A stretch of 34,477 nt of DNA from Acidimicrobiaceae bacterium (GTDB taxonomy: Bacteria; Actinomycetota; Acidimicrobiia; Acidimicrobiales; RAAP-2), in contig JABEUR010000098.1 of NCBI GenBank assembly GCA_013044405.1, positions 1 to 34,477 on the forward strand, written 5' to 3'. The notes below the pieces were generated by a model. It was not told the DNA's origin. It saw only the letters and a list, made by a program, of their open reading frames with translations, and made no database searches. A program made the translations under genes and the position numbers. Shown here piece after piece: positions 1 to 10,447 of this stretch (within the stretch, counting starts at the first letter, position 1; each line of letters opens with the position of its first letter).

Positions 1-649
1 CCGGCCAGTCCCCCATCCAGTGCCGCTTCAGGCCGCGTACCTCTGGCCCCATCCCCCACGGACACGGCGTGAAGCGTCCGAATCCGGGTACGACCCCCGA
101 AAGGTCGGCCAGATAGGGCGTGATCATACGATTGCGGGTCTCGCGGGCGATGCCGTCTGGCCGCAGCCAGGCGACGGCCAATCGCAATAGGTCCTCGGTT
201 GAGCTGGAGATTCCCGCGGCGGGGCGACCATCCAACGTAGCCGTCGTCATCCCCAAGGGTCGAAACACTCGGTTGTCCAACCACGCGGCGGGAGAGTTCG
301 ATCCGACGATCGCGTGCACGCCATAGTCATAGCCGTAGTTCGAGTAGACCCGCCTGGTCGCAACGTCGCTCACCGGATCGCCGGGTTCGAGTCCCAGACC
401 GCTGCTGTGCGAGAGGAGATTGGCAATGGTGGCTCCTCGAGGGCCGAGGCCCTCGGCGAATGTGTGCAAGTCCCAGTCATTCTCTACACCAAAGGCGAGC
501 GCGACCGCCATCTTCGAGACCGACGCCCACGGGCGAACCTGAGTGAGGTCGCCGACTTCGAGGACCCGTTCAATGATGCCTCCGTCGAGACGAAAGACGA
601 TGGCGCTCGGCGACCCGGGCCAGCCTTCGATGGGGGAATGATCGCTCAC
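1..649 (-). CDS. Serine hydrolase / class C beta-lactamase-like protein (partial, runs off the window start)
   Basis: Reverse-strand reading from GTG at 649: VSDHSPIEGWPGSPSAIVFRLDGG...WASVSKMAVALAFGVEN...NLLSHSSGLGLEPG...YSNYGYDYG...RPLGMTTATLDG. Contains SxxK (SVSK), YxN (YSN) and the 'LLSHSSGL' and 'PLGMT' signatures of this family. Confidence 0.85.
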   Translation of the reverse strand, partial: MSDHSPIEGWPGSPSAIVFRLDGGIIERVLEVGDLTQVRPWASVSKMAVALAFGVENDWDLHTFAEGLGPRGATIANLLSHSSGLGLEPGDPVSDVATRRVYSNYGYDYGVHAIVGSNSPAAWLDNRVFRPLGMTTATLDGRPAAGISSSTEDLLRLAVAWLRPDGIARETRNRMITPYLADLSGVVPGFGRFTPCPWGMGPEVRGLKRHWMGDWP

Positions 650-688
650 AGTACCCGATGTTACCCAAGCGCCCCTAGAGTTCCGAGG

Positions 689-1603
689 GTGATTACCGTT
701 CTCAGTGGTGGCGTCGGCGCCGCTCGCCTTCTGCGCGCGCTGAGTGGCGTGATGGATCCGAGCGAACTCTGCGCCGTGGTGAACGTCGGAGACGACCTCG
801 TACTGCATGGTCTGACCATCTGTCCGGACCTCGACACCATCAACTACACCCTGGCCGGACTGAACAACGACGAACTCGGGTGGGGACTGCGCGGCGAGAC
901 TTGGCGTGTGAACGAAGAACTCGCCGCACTCGGGGGTGAATCGTGGTTCCGTTTGGGCGACCGAGACCTCGCCACGCATCTGTACCGGACGCAACGCCTC
1001 GCTGAGGGCGCGACCAAGTCTCAAGTGACCGCCGAGCTGAGCCGCCGTTGGGGGGTGGCGGTTCGACTCCTCCCGGTCACGAATGACCCGATCGCCACCG
1101 AGTTCGACACCGAGATCGGACGACTCAGTTTCCAGGAATACTTCGTGCGTCACCAACACGACGTTCGAGTCCACTCGGTACGGGTGCGTGACGTCGAGGC
1201 AGCGCGGCCGACCGATGAGGTACTTGAGGCACTTCGGGGCGCCGAGCGCATCGTCATCGCCCCTTCGAATCCGATCATCTCGATCGATCCGATACTGCAG
1301 GTCCCGGGTGTTCGTGAGATCGTGCGCCGTCGAAGCGACGACGTCGTCGCGGTCTCGCCCATCATCAACGGCGTCGCGCTCAAGGGACCGGCCGATCGAC
1401 TCCTCTTCGAGTTGGGCCACGAAGTCTCGTGCGTCGGCGTGGCCGACGTCTACAGCGGACTGGTCGGTAGATGGATCATCGACGAAGCCGACCGGGACCA
1501 GACCTCGGCCCTCGAAGAGCGCGGACTCGACGTGAGGGTCACGACGACCGTCATGGCCCGCAGCGACGACGCCCGTCGCTTGGCTGAGGCAGTGCTCGCA
1601 TGA
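689..1603 (+). CDS. cofD: 2-phospho-L-lactate transferase CofD/FbiA (coenzyme F420 biosynthesis)
   Basis: ITVLSGGVGAARLLRAL...VNVGDDLVLHGLTICPDLDTINYTLAGLNNDELGWGLRGETW...APSNPIISIDPIL, CofD signatures. The start is probably GTG 689, inside the longer 314..1603 ORF. Confidence 0.93.
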   Translation: MITVLSGGVGAARLLRALSGVMDPSELCAVVNVGDDLVLHGLTICPDLDTINYTLAGLNNDELGWGLRGETWRVNEELAALGGESWFRLGDRDLATHLYRTQRLAEGATKSQVTAELSRRWGVAVRLLPVTNDPIATEFDTEIGRLSFQEYFVRHQHDVRVHSVRVRDVEAARPTDEVLEALRGAERIVIAPSNPIISIDPILQVPGVREIVRRRSDDVVAVSPIINGVALKGPADRLLFELGHEVSCVGVADVYSGLVGRWIIDEADRDQTSALEERGLDVRVTTTVMARSDDARRLAEAVLA

Positions 1604-2310
1604 GAGAGCTTCGAGTCATCCCTCTGCCTGCGGTGGGCGTTGTTCAAAGCGGCGACGACCTCACCGACCTGCTCGTCGAGTCTCTCGCCAACGCCGCACT
1701 CTCCTTGCATGACCGTGACCTCGTCATCGTCACCAGCAAGGTCGTCTCGAAGTCCGAAGACCGAGTCGTCCAATTCGACGGAACCGATCGGCACAAGGAC
1801 GAACTGATCAAGGGTGAATCGCGCCGCATCCTTCGGCGCCGAGGGCCGCTTCGGATCACCGAGACCCATCACGGCTTCGTCAACGCCAACGCCGGCATCG
1901 ACCTTTCGAACACCGCACCCGGTACCGCGGTGTTGTTGCCCAAGGATCCAGACCGATCAGCTCGACGGATCCGCGCTGATATTCGCCGCCGATTCGGGGT
2001 CGACGTCGCGGTAATCATCACTGACACCTTTGGGCGCGTGTGGCGTCAGGGAGTGACCGACGTGGCCCTCGGTTCGGCCGGAATCAAGCCGGTGCTCGAC
2101 CTTCGTGGCACGCCCGACGCGACGGGACGGATCCTCGAGGTGACCGAGGTCGCCATCGCCGATGAGATCGCGGGCGCGGCGAACCTGGTTCTCGGCAAAG
2201 ACCAAGGGACCCCATTCGCGATCGTGCGAGGGTTGGACGACTCGTATTTCGGTTCCGGTTCGGTTGGCGAGGACCTCGTTCGACCTCCCAACGAGGACCT
2301 CTTTCGCTGA
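1600..2310 (+). CDS. cofE: Coenzyme F420-0:L-glutamate ligase CofE (single-domain)
   Basis: MRELRVIPLPAVGVVQSGDDL...DRDLVIVTSKVVSKSEDRVV...DTFGRVWRQGVTDVALGSAGI; ATGA overlap with cofD. Confidence 0.93.
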   Translation: MRELRVIPLPAVGVVQSGDDLTDLLVESLANAALSLHDRDLVIVTSKVVSKSEDRVVQFDGTDRHKDELIKGESRRILRRRGPLRITETHHGFVNANAGIDLSNTAPGTAVLLPKDPDRSARRIRADIRRRFGVDVAVIITDTFGRVWRQGVTDVALGSAGIKPVLDLRGTPDATGRILEVTEVAIADEIAGAANLVLGKDQGTPFAIVRGLDDSYFGSGSVGEDLVRPPNEDLFR

Positions 2311-3336
2311 TCACACCCCGCCGAGGCGAACATCACCCGAGAGCTCTGACGCCGGCGCGACGTGTTCCTTCGCGCCCACGACGCACGTCGCGCCCAACCT
2401 CGAGTAACTACCGATCACGGCCTCGGGACCGATGATCGAGGAACGAATCTCGCAGCCCGCCTGGACCACGGCCCCCGCCAACAGCACCGAATCCTCGATG
2501 ACGACGTTGGCGCCGACCACGCAGTCACGATCGACCACCGCGTTGTTCAACCTCGCCGACGGATCGATCGTCGCGTCGCGACTGCACCATGAACGTTCAG
2601 CGATGTTCGAGATCTGACCCGAGTGCTTGCGACCGTTCAAGACGTCGACGTTGGCCTTGAGGTAGGCCTGAGGCGTACCGGTATCGAGCCAATATGAATC
2701 ATCGGCCATGGCGAAGAGGGTTCTCGAGGCAGCGAGTTTGGGGAAGGTGTCACGCTCGACGCTGACCCGACCGGTCGGGGCGATGGCGTCAAGAACACTG
2801 GGCTCGAAGACGTAGGTCCCGGCGTTGATGAGGTTGGTCGGTGCCTCGCCGCGCGGAGGCTTCTCCACGAACGCCGTGACCCGACCGTCGTCGCCTGTCG
2901 GCACGACACCGAATCGCGACGGATCCTCTACCGGATGCAACGCGATCGTGGCCTGAGCTGCGTGTTCTCGGTGGAAGGCCACCAGCCTCGAGATATCGAG
3001 GTCGGTCAGCACATCTCCATTGATGACCAGGAAGGTCTCGTTGAATTGAGCGAACTTCGCCGCGAAGCGCACTGCTCCTGCGGTGTCGAGCGGTTCGGGT
3101 TCGACCGCGTAGGTCATGCGTACTCCGGCGATCACGTTCTCGGGGTACGCCTCGATGAAGCGGTCGGGCAAGTACCCCAACGACAGCACGGCGTCGGTCA
3201 CCCCGTGCTGGGCCAACGACTCACAGACCCCCTCGATCATCGGCACGCCGACGAGGGGCAGCATCTGTTTGGGCGTTTCGTACGTCAACGGACGCAGCCG
3301 AGTGCCCTTCCCGCCGACCAGGATGATTGACTTCAA
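2311..3336 (-). CDS. Nucleotidyltransferase / mannose-1-phosphate guanylyltransferase-like (NDP-sugar pyrophosphorylase with left-handed beta-helix tail)
   Basis: MKSIILVGGKGTRLRPLTYETPKQMLPLVGVPMIEG...VINGDVLTDLDISRLVAFH...; C-terminal hexapeptide repeats. Confidence 0.88.
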   Translation of the reverse strand: MKSIILVGGKGTRLRPLTYETPKQMLPLVGVPMIEGVCESLAQHGVTDAVLSLGYLPDRFIEAYPENVIAGVRMTYAVEPEPLDTAGAVRFAAKFAQFNETFLVINGDVLTDLDISRLVAFHREHAAQATIALHPVEDPSRFGVVPTGDDGRVTAFVEKPPRGEAPTNLINAGTYVFEPSVLDAIAPTGRVSVERDTFPKLAASRTLFAMADDSYWLDTGTPQAYLKANVDVLNGRKHSGQISNIAERSWCSRDATIDPSARLNNAVVDRDCVVGANVVIEDSVLLAGAVVQAGCEIRSSIIGPEAVIGSYSRLGATCVVGAKEHVAPASELSGDVRLGGV

Positions 3337-3338
3337 TC

Positions 3339-4193
3339 TCAGCCCGCCGAGGTCGTGGTGGTGGAGTTCTTGGTGGTGGTCTTGGTGGTCGTGGCGCTCG
3401 ACGGGACGGTCGTAGCCGTGGAGGGGACGCTGGTCGTCGATCCCTTGACACTGGACGTCGTCGCAGGCTTCGTGGTCGGCGTCGTCACCCCAACGGTCGT
3501 CGTCGGGCTCTGCACAGCGGCGAACATGGCGTTGACCGTTGACTGCTGGGGTGCCTTAGGCGTCACGCCCTGGGGATCGAATGCCATGGTCACACGTAGA
3601 TATTGGGCGAACTTGATCGACGATGGATTGGTGGTGATGACGGGCTTCTTCTGTCCGAATGTCGTCCAGTAGGCGTAGGAGATCTGACCCGCTTGACCCG
3701 GATACTTCGACGTCGATGGGCACGTCTGTCCGTTCTTGTACGTCGTCGCGGCGTTGGCGACCCCATTGGCGTTGGGAATTGCGAGTTGGGTCGAACTCGC
3801 GATGAGTCCCGGGTACTCCGCCGCAAATTGGGACAACGTCGCGTTGTTTCCCGAGTCCGCTGCCGAAACCGGGCTGATCTTGATCACGTTCGCGGGCTGG
3901 ACCACGAAGCCACCCTTGTAGGCGGGGTCGGTGTTGAGGAAGGGCAACGTCTTGCCACAGGCCTCAATCGAGAGTGCCGCGTACCACGTGGTGCCGATCG
4001 CGGGTGGCGTACCCGCAGCGGCCACGCCGGGGTGCTGGTATTCGTAGCGCGAGTAGACGGCCGCGATCAGACCCAGGACCACGATCAGAACGAGCGCACC
4101 GTAGTAGTTGCTCGGCCTCGTCTTCTTGTAGGCCTTCCCGCCTCCCGAGGAGCCGACTCTACTTACCCATTTACCCGCTGCGCTTTTAGCCAC
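3339..4193 (-). CDS. Hypothetical single-pass membrane protein with Thr/Ser-rich C-terminal tail
   Basis: GTG start; TM helix YYGALVLIVVLGLIAAVYS; extracytoplasmic domain; tail TTTVGVTTPTTKPATTSSVKGSTTSVPSTATTVPSSATTTKTTTKNSTTTTSAG. Confidence 0.7.
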   Translation of the reverse strand: MAKSAAGKWVSRVGSSGGGKAYKKTRPSNYYGALVLIVVLGLIAAVYSRYEYQHPGVAAAGTPPAIGTTWYAALSIEACGKTLPFLNTDPAYKGGFVVQPANVIKISPVSAADSGNNATLSQFAAEYPGLIASSTQLAIPNANGVANAATTYKNGQTCPSTSKYPGQAGQISYAYWTTFGQKKPVITTNPSSIKFAQYLRVTMAFDPQGVTPKAPQQSTVNAMFAAVQSPTTTVGVTTPTTKPATTSSVKGSTTSVPSTATTVPSSATTTKTTTKNSTTTTSAG

Positions 4194-4307
4194 GGGGGCA
4201 ACGCTACTAAAGAATCTGACCCTCGAGCCACGCCCCCTGGGTCTCTAATGGGTCGCGAGCCCCTTGTGCTACGGGCGCGCAGGGTCAAATGACCACCGGC
4301 ATCTGGG

Positions 4308-4381
4308 TAGGGGCGAAGGGACTCGAACCCTCACTGGAGGCGGTTTAAGCGCCCTGCCTCTGCCAATTGGGCTACGCCCCC
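4308..4381 (-). tRNA. tRNA with anticodon TAA (Leu, UUA) but class-I (short variable loop) cloverleaf
   Basis: Reverse complement GGGGGCG-TA-GCC-CAATTGGCAGA-GGC-A-GGGCG-CTTAAAC-CGCCT-CCAGT-GAGGG-TTCGAGT-CCCTT-CGCCCCT-A: all four stems, TTCGA T-loop, 7-nt anticodon loop CTTAAAC, A73, no encoded CCA. Confidence 0.88.
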
Positions 4382-4470
4382 AAGCCAGAATGTCGCGTCG
4401 TAACCGTAACGCATGCGAATCGTTTCGCGTATCTCGTTCAATCCCTTTCTTGATTTACTAGGCTTTCACT

Positions 4471-5640
4471 ATGATTCGCGTGCGTCGTCGGGGCACGACT
4501 CGATCAATCCCCTTGGTAGTCGTTGCGGCACTGGTCAGCATGACCATGCTGGTGCCGCTCAACGCCGGGGCGCTCACCATCGAGCAAACCCAAGCCGAAA
4601 TCGCCCAGTTGTCCTCTCAATTGGCCCAGCAGAGCCGCACCAGTGAGACCACGGCGAACGCCTACGACGCGGCCAAGGTGGCGTTGACGAACATCACCTT
4701 CAACATCCGTCACCTCCACGTCGAAGAGGTCAACAAACGAGCGGCGGTGGCCGTGACGTCCAAGAGACTCCAGACTGCGGTCGTGCTCGCCTACGTCCTG
4801 GGGGCTGCGGACGCGCAGGTACTGTCACTGTTCACCCAAAACGCCGCCCAGAGCGATGCCCGCAAGGTCTACGAAAGCCAGGTCATTGGTGACCTCAATC
4901 AGATCAAGGCTCGCTACCAGGCCCAAAAGACCTCCCTGGACAGCACCATCACCCAAGTCGCCCAGCAGCAGGCCAAAGCCCAGCGCCAGACCTACGCGAT
5001 GCAGAACCTCCTGGCCCAGAACATCCGTAACGAGAACGCCACCCGCGCCACCCTGGCGGTGGTCACTCGCACGCTCCGTACCCAGATCATCGCCTACGAG
5101 ATCCAAAAGGGCGTCGAGGCGGCGCGAAGTCACAACTTGGCTCTCGAAGAACAAGCCATCGCCGCAGCCACCGCCGTCGGAGGTCAAAGCGCGGCCAACG
5201 CCGTCACCGTCGCCATCCAGCAGGCCACGGTGACCACCGCTATCGCCCAAGTCGGCAGTTCCGCCCAGGGTCTCGCGGCACTGCACTACGCCGAATCCCA
5301 GATCGGCGTGCCCTACGTCTGGGGCGGCGAGACGCCGGGAGTGGGTTTCGACTGTTCGGGCCTGGTGGCTTGGGCGTGGGCGAGAGCAGGCATCCAGATT
5401 CCTCGCACCACTGAGTCCCAGTGGCCGGGCATGGTCCACGTCCCGCTCACGGCGCTCCAACCCGGTGATCTTCTCTTCTATTACAACCTCGACGGTGACC
5501 ATCTGGTCGACCACGTGGTCATGTACGTGGGAAGCGGACCATGGGGCTCGAGCACGATCATTGCGGCGGCCCACACCGGCACCACCGTGAGCCTCGCCCC
5601 GATCTTCACCGCGGGGCTTATCGGGGCTGGTCGGCCCTAG
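4471..5640 (+). CDS. Secreted NlpC/P60 peptidoglycan endopeptidase with N-terminal coiled coil (RipA-like)
   Basis: Signal peptide; coiled coil; C-terminal GVPYVWGGETPGVGFDCSGLVAWAWARAGIQIPRTTESQ...LQPGDLLFYYN...DHVVMYVG: Cys-His NlpC/P60 motifs. Confidence 0.93.
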   Translation: MIRVRRRGTTRSIPLVVVAALVSMTMLVPLNAGALTIEQTQAEIAQLSSQLAQQSRTSETTANAYDAAKVALTNITFNIRHLHVEEVNKRAAVAVTSKRLQTAVVLAYVLGAADAQVLSLFTQNAAQSDARKVYESQVIGDLNQIKARYQAQKTSLDSTITQVAQQQAKAQRQTYAMQNLLAQNIRNENATRATLAVVTRTLRTQIIAYEIQKGVEAARSHNLALEEQAIAAATAVGGQSAANAVTVAIQQATVTTAIAQVGSSAQGLAALHYAESQIGVPYVWGGETPGVGFDCSGLVAWAWARAGIQIPRTTESQWPGMVHVPLTALQPGDLLFYYNLDGDHLVDHVVMYVGSGPWGSSTIIAAAHTGTTVSLAPIFTAGLIGAGRP

Positions 5641-5642
5641 CC

Positions 5643-6581
5643 GTGTCTCCAGGCATCGACATCTCGATCATCATTCCGGCCTACAACGAGGAGTCGCGTC
5701 TGCGGGCCGGTTTCGATCGCCTGCGACCTACTCTGGACGTGCTCGATCCCCAACGGCTCGAAGTCATCGTCATCGATGACGGTTCGAACGACAAAACTAT
5801 GCTCCACGCCCATGAGGTGTACGGACATCTGGCGAACACCCAGTTCATCCAACAGCCATCGAATCTCGGCAAGGGAGCGGCCATCAAACTCGGCATCGCC
5901 GCCGCCCGCGGCGAGCACCTGATCACCGCCGACGCCGACATGGCGATCGACCCTCGCCACTTTCCCGCCTTCGACGTCGCACTGGGGTCCAGTGACGTGG
6001 TTCCCGGTTCGCGAGCCGTCAACGGAAGGATCCGCTACGACTCGCTGCTTCGCACGTACGCCGGTGCGGCCTTCAACGTCATCGTGCGTCATTACACCAA
6101 GACCGAGATCCGCGACACGCAGTGCGGCTGCAAGGGCTTTCGCCGGGGTCCGGCACGCTTGCTGGCGTTGCTCGCCATGGTCGACCGATTCGCCTTCGAC
6201 GCAGAGATGCTCTACCTCGCCCATCGCCTGGGCCTCAGGGTCGAGCCCTTAACGGTCGACTGGGAGGACATCAAGGGTTCGTCGGTGCGCGTCGCGCATG
6301 ATTCGCTCGAGATGCTTCGAGACATCCGAGGACTATCTCGCACCGCGTACGAAAACCCGGTCGTGGTGCTCGAGCGCGACGTGCAGGGTCAATCGATCGT
6401 GGCACCGGCGAGAGAGGCCCGTCTGTCGGGCCTGGTCCTCGCTCGTGGTCCTGTTGACACGCTGCTCGTCCTACCACGTGATGGATCACTCGGCGGACTC
6501 GGCGTCGCCTCGGTCATGGGCGCGCAACTGCGCACCGCGCGCCTCGAAGAGCTCGAGCAGCGAACCTACGAAGCCGTCTAA
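5643..6581 (+). CDS. Family 2 glycosyltransferase, dolichyl-phosphate glucosyl/mannosyltransferase-like (ALG5-like)
   Basis: ISIIIPAYNEESRLRAG...VIVIDDGSNDKT...NLGKGAAIKLGIAAARGEHLITADADMAIDP...IRDTQCGCKGFRR. GTG start two nt after the NlpC/P60 stop codon. Confidence 0.88.
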   Translation: MSPGIDISIIIPAYNEESRLRAGFDRLRPTLDVLDPQRLEVIVIDDGSNDKTMLHAHEVYGHLANTQFIQQPSNLGKGAAIKLGIAAARGEHLITADADMAIDPRHFPAFDVALGSSDVVPGSRAVNGRIRYDSLLRTYAGAAFNVIVRHYTKTEIRDTQCGCKGFRRGPARLLALLAMVDRFAFDAEMLYLAHRLGLRVEPLTVDWEDIKGSSVRVAHDSLEMLRDIRGLSRTAYENPVVVLERDVQGQSIVAPAREARLSGLVLARGPVDTLLVLPRDGSLGGLGVASVMGAQLRTARLEELEQRTYEAV

Positions 6582-7207
6582 TCGCGCTGGGGCAGGAGCC
6601 AATTCGCGACGAGTTTTGGCGCACAGTCACGCCACTCTTCTGAGGTGATGGCGTAGCGCGCGTGGTCCTCCCACGCGCCATCAATCTCGAGGTAGCGTTC
6701 GGCGATTCCTTCGCAGCGCAGTGAGAGTTTCTCAACCACTCGGCGCGAAGGGGCGTTGCGAGGAATGATGTTGATCTCGATGCGATGCAGGCGTAGCGTC
6801 TCGAACGAATACTGCAGCAAGGTGACCACCGCCTCGGGCATGAGGCCCTGGCCCGCGACCGCTTCATCAATCCAGTAACCGATGAAGGCAGACTGCAGCG
6901 GTCCTCGCTGGATCGACGACAGTGTGATCTCACCGACGAAGCGACTCTCGTGGAAGATTCCAAATCCGTAGCCGGTGCCCATCTGGCGTTCGCGCTCTCG
7001 AATCGCGCATCGGTTGACGAAACTTCTCAGGTCCTCGGCCAAGTGCGACGAGTGTGCCGAACGTGGCTCCCACTTGAGCAGCCAATCTCGACACCGGGTG
7101 CGCACTTCGTGCCAGTTCTCGTAGTCCGGCTCGGAGAGTGTGCGCAATAACACACGGCGCCCGTGCAGGGAGATGGGCGAGTAGATGGAGCTTCGCGTGG
7201 TTACCAT
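6578..7207 (-). CDS. GNAT family N-acetyltransferase (RimJ-like)
   Basis: RVLLRTLSEPDYENWHEVRTRCRDWLLKWEP...GYWIDEAVAGQGLMPEAVVTLLQYSFETLRLHRIEINIIPRNAPSRRVVEKLSLRCEG. Confidence 0.9.
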   Translation of the reverse strand: MVTTRSSIYSPISLHGRRVLLRTLSEPDYENWHEVRTRCRDWLLKWEPRSAHSSHLAEDLRSFVNRCAIRERERQMGTGYGFGIFHESRFVGEITLSSIQRGPLQSAFIGYWIDEAVAGQGLMPEAVVTLLQYSFETLRLHRIEINIIPRNAPSRRVVEKLSLRCEGIAERYLEIDGAWEDHARYAITSEEWRDCAPKLVANWLLPQRD

Positions 7208-7258
7208 GAGTCGATCCTCACCCCACCATCGTTACAGGTGGGGAACCTCGACGCCACA

Positions 7259-8182
7259 TCACGCGCCCAGCACGGTGGCAACGATCCCATCGAGGATGTC
7301 GTCTTCGGAGCTGAGCAGGTGATCGAGCGCGAGTCGCTCCATGACCGCGGCCAGTACGTAGAGTCCCGAATGGAGTACGTCCTCTCGACCGCGCACCATT
7401 CCCGGACGGGCCAAACGCTCACTGGGCGACTCGTGAGACAGACGATCACGCCACTGCTTGACCGAATCGAGGGTGATGATCCGGTGGTGGACCTTGTCTC
7501 GGTCGTACTGGGTGATTCCCGCCTCCAATTGGGCGAGCGTGGCCACGGTTCCAGCGACTCCAACCAGGCGCACGTGGCCGATCATGGACTGGAACACCGG
7601 CACCTGGGAAAATGCGCGGTCCAGTTCGGACTCGATCATCGCGCGCGTCGCTGCGTCCGAGGACTCCTGGACAATGCCGCGCCCCAGGGTCCGCTCGGTC
7701 ACTCGAACGCACCCCAACTGCATTGAGAAGCTGAATAGTTCTCCCCCGACTTGAACAGCCATCTCAGTCGAGCCCCCGCCGATGTCGAGGACCATCGTTG
7801 GGTGCGAGTCAGGCTCCAATCCCCGGGTCGCCCCGAGGTACGAGAGGCTCGCCTCCTCGCGTCCGCTCAGCACTCGTGACTCGACACCGCTGATCTTCTC
7901 GGAGCGCTCCAAGAAGTAGCCCCCGTTCGAGGCGTCGCGGACCGCCGACGTGGCCACCAGTAGGCCCCGAACGACATTGAATCGGTCCATGGCGATCCGG
8001 TAATCCTCCAATACCGCGAAGGTCCTTGCCAGTCCCGCTTCACTGAGCGTCGATGTGGCGTCAACGTCCTGACTAAGTCTGGTGATCCTCATCTCGCGCT
8101 GCAACGTACGCCCGTCGCCATCGGCGATGAGCAGCCTGGTCGAATTGCTCCCGCAGTCCAATGCGGCGACGGACTCAGTCAC
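7259..8182 (-). CDS. Ppx/GppA family exopolyphosphatase / guanosine pentaphosphatase
   Basis: ALDCGSNSTRLLIADGDG...TSAVRDASNGGYFLE...VLSGREEASLSYLGA...VLDIGGGSTEMAVQ. Likely GTG start at 8182. Confidence 0.92.
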   Translation of the reverse strand: MTESVAALDCGSNSTRLLIADGDGRTLQREMRITRLSQDVDATSTLSEAGLARTFAVLEDYRIAMDRFNVVRGLLVATSAVRDASNGGYFLERSEKISGVESRVLSGREEASLSYLGATRGLEPDSHPTMVLDIGGGSTEMAVQVGGELFSFSMQLGCVRVTERTLGRGIVQESSDAATRAMIESELDRAFSQVPVFQSMIGHVRLVGVAGTVATLAQLEAGITQYDRDKVHHRIITLDSVKQWRDRLSHESPSERLARPGMVRGREDVLHSGLYVLAAVMERLALDHLLSSEDDILDGIVATVLGA

Positions 8183-8656
8183 GCACCAACTCAACTCTCA
8201 GTGCCGGCACGTCGATCGCTTCGGCGACCAATTCGCCGACGGGGTCGTCCGCGCCGACGAGGTAATTCGCCAGATGCGCGTGCAGGCACTTCACACCAAC
8301 GCGAGTGCCCCCGACTCCGCCCCTGGCCTGCACGGCTTCGACGCGCACGGTGGCGACCCGGCGTCGTTCGGCGTAGGCGTCGTGGGTCGCTCGAAGACGG
8401 ACTGGATCGACCATCGCTTCGAATCGATGGACCCCTCCATCGCTCTCGAGTCGACTGACCGCGGCGTGAAGTTCGGTATCGACCAACCAGAACAACGTCG
8501 GCATCGGCGTCGCATCTCGCAAGTGCGGCTCGTTTTCGATGACCACTGGTCGACCGTCGAGACGTCGAGCAACGACCGCACAGCGTCCCGCCAGGGGACG
8601 GCCGACCAGGGCCTCTAGGACGGCCAGGTCCTCGAAGGACGCTTCACGAAATGTGC

Positions 8657-8660
<4 letters not shown>
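8175..8660 (-). CDS. DUF501 domain-containing protein
   Basis: Sits between ftsB-like and ppx as in other actinobacteria; LVGRPLAGRCAVVARRLDGRPVVIENEPHLRDATPMPTLFWLVDTEL. Proposed TTG start at 8660 overlapping the ftsB-like stop (TTGA). Confidence 0.8.
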
Positions 8661-10421
<1,761 letters not shown>

Positions 10422-10447
10422 TCATCACGCTACTAGCCACGTGCGGG

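Noticed and set aside
314-688. N-terminal extension of the cofD ORF (125 codons)
   Set aside because: Covers the antisense of the beta-lactamase-like gene; CofD homology begins at ITVLSGGVGAARL, so GTG 689 is the likely start.
3350-3480. GGTGGTCTTGGTGGTCGT-like tandem repeats as a possible repeat element
   Set aside because: Low-complexity coding for the Thr/Ser tail of the minus-strand protein, not an independent repeat or CRISPR.
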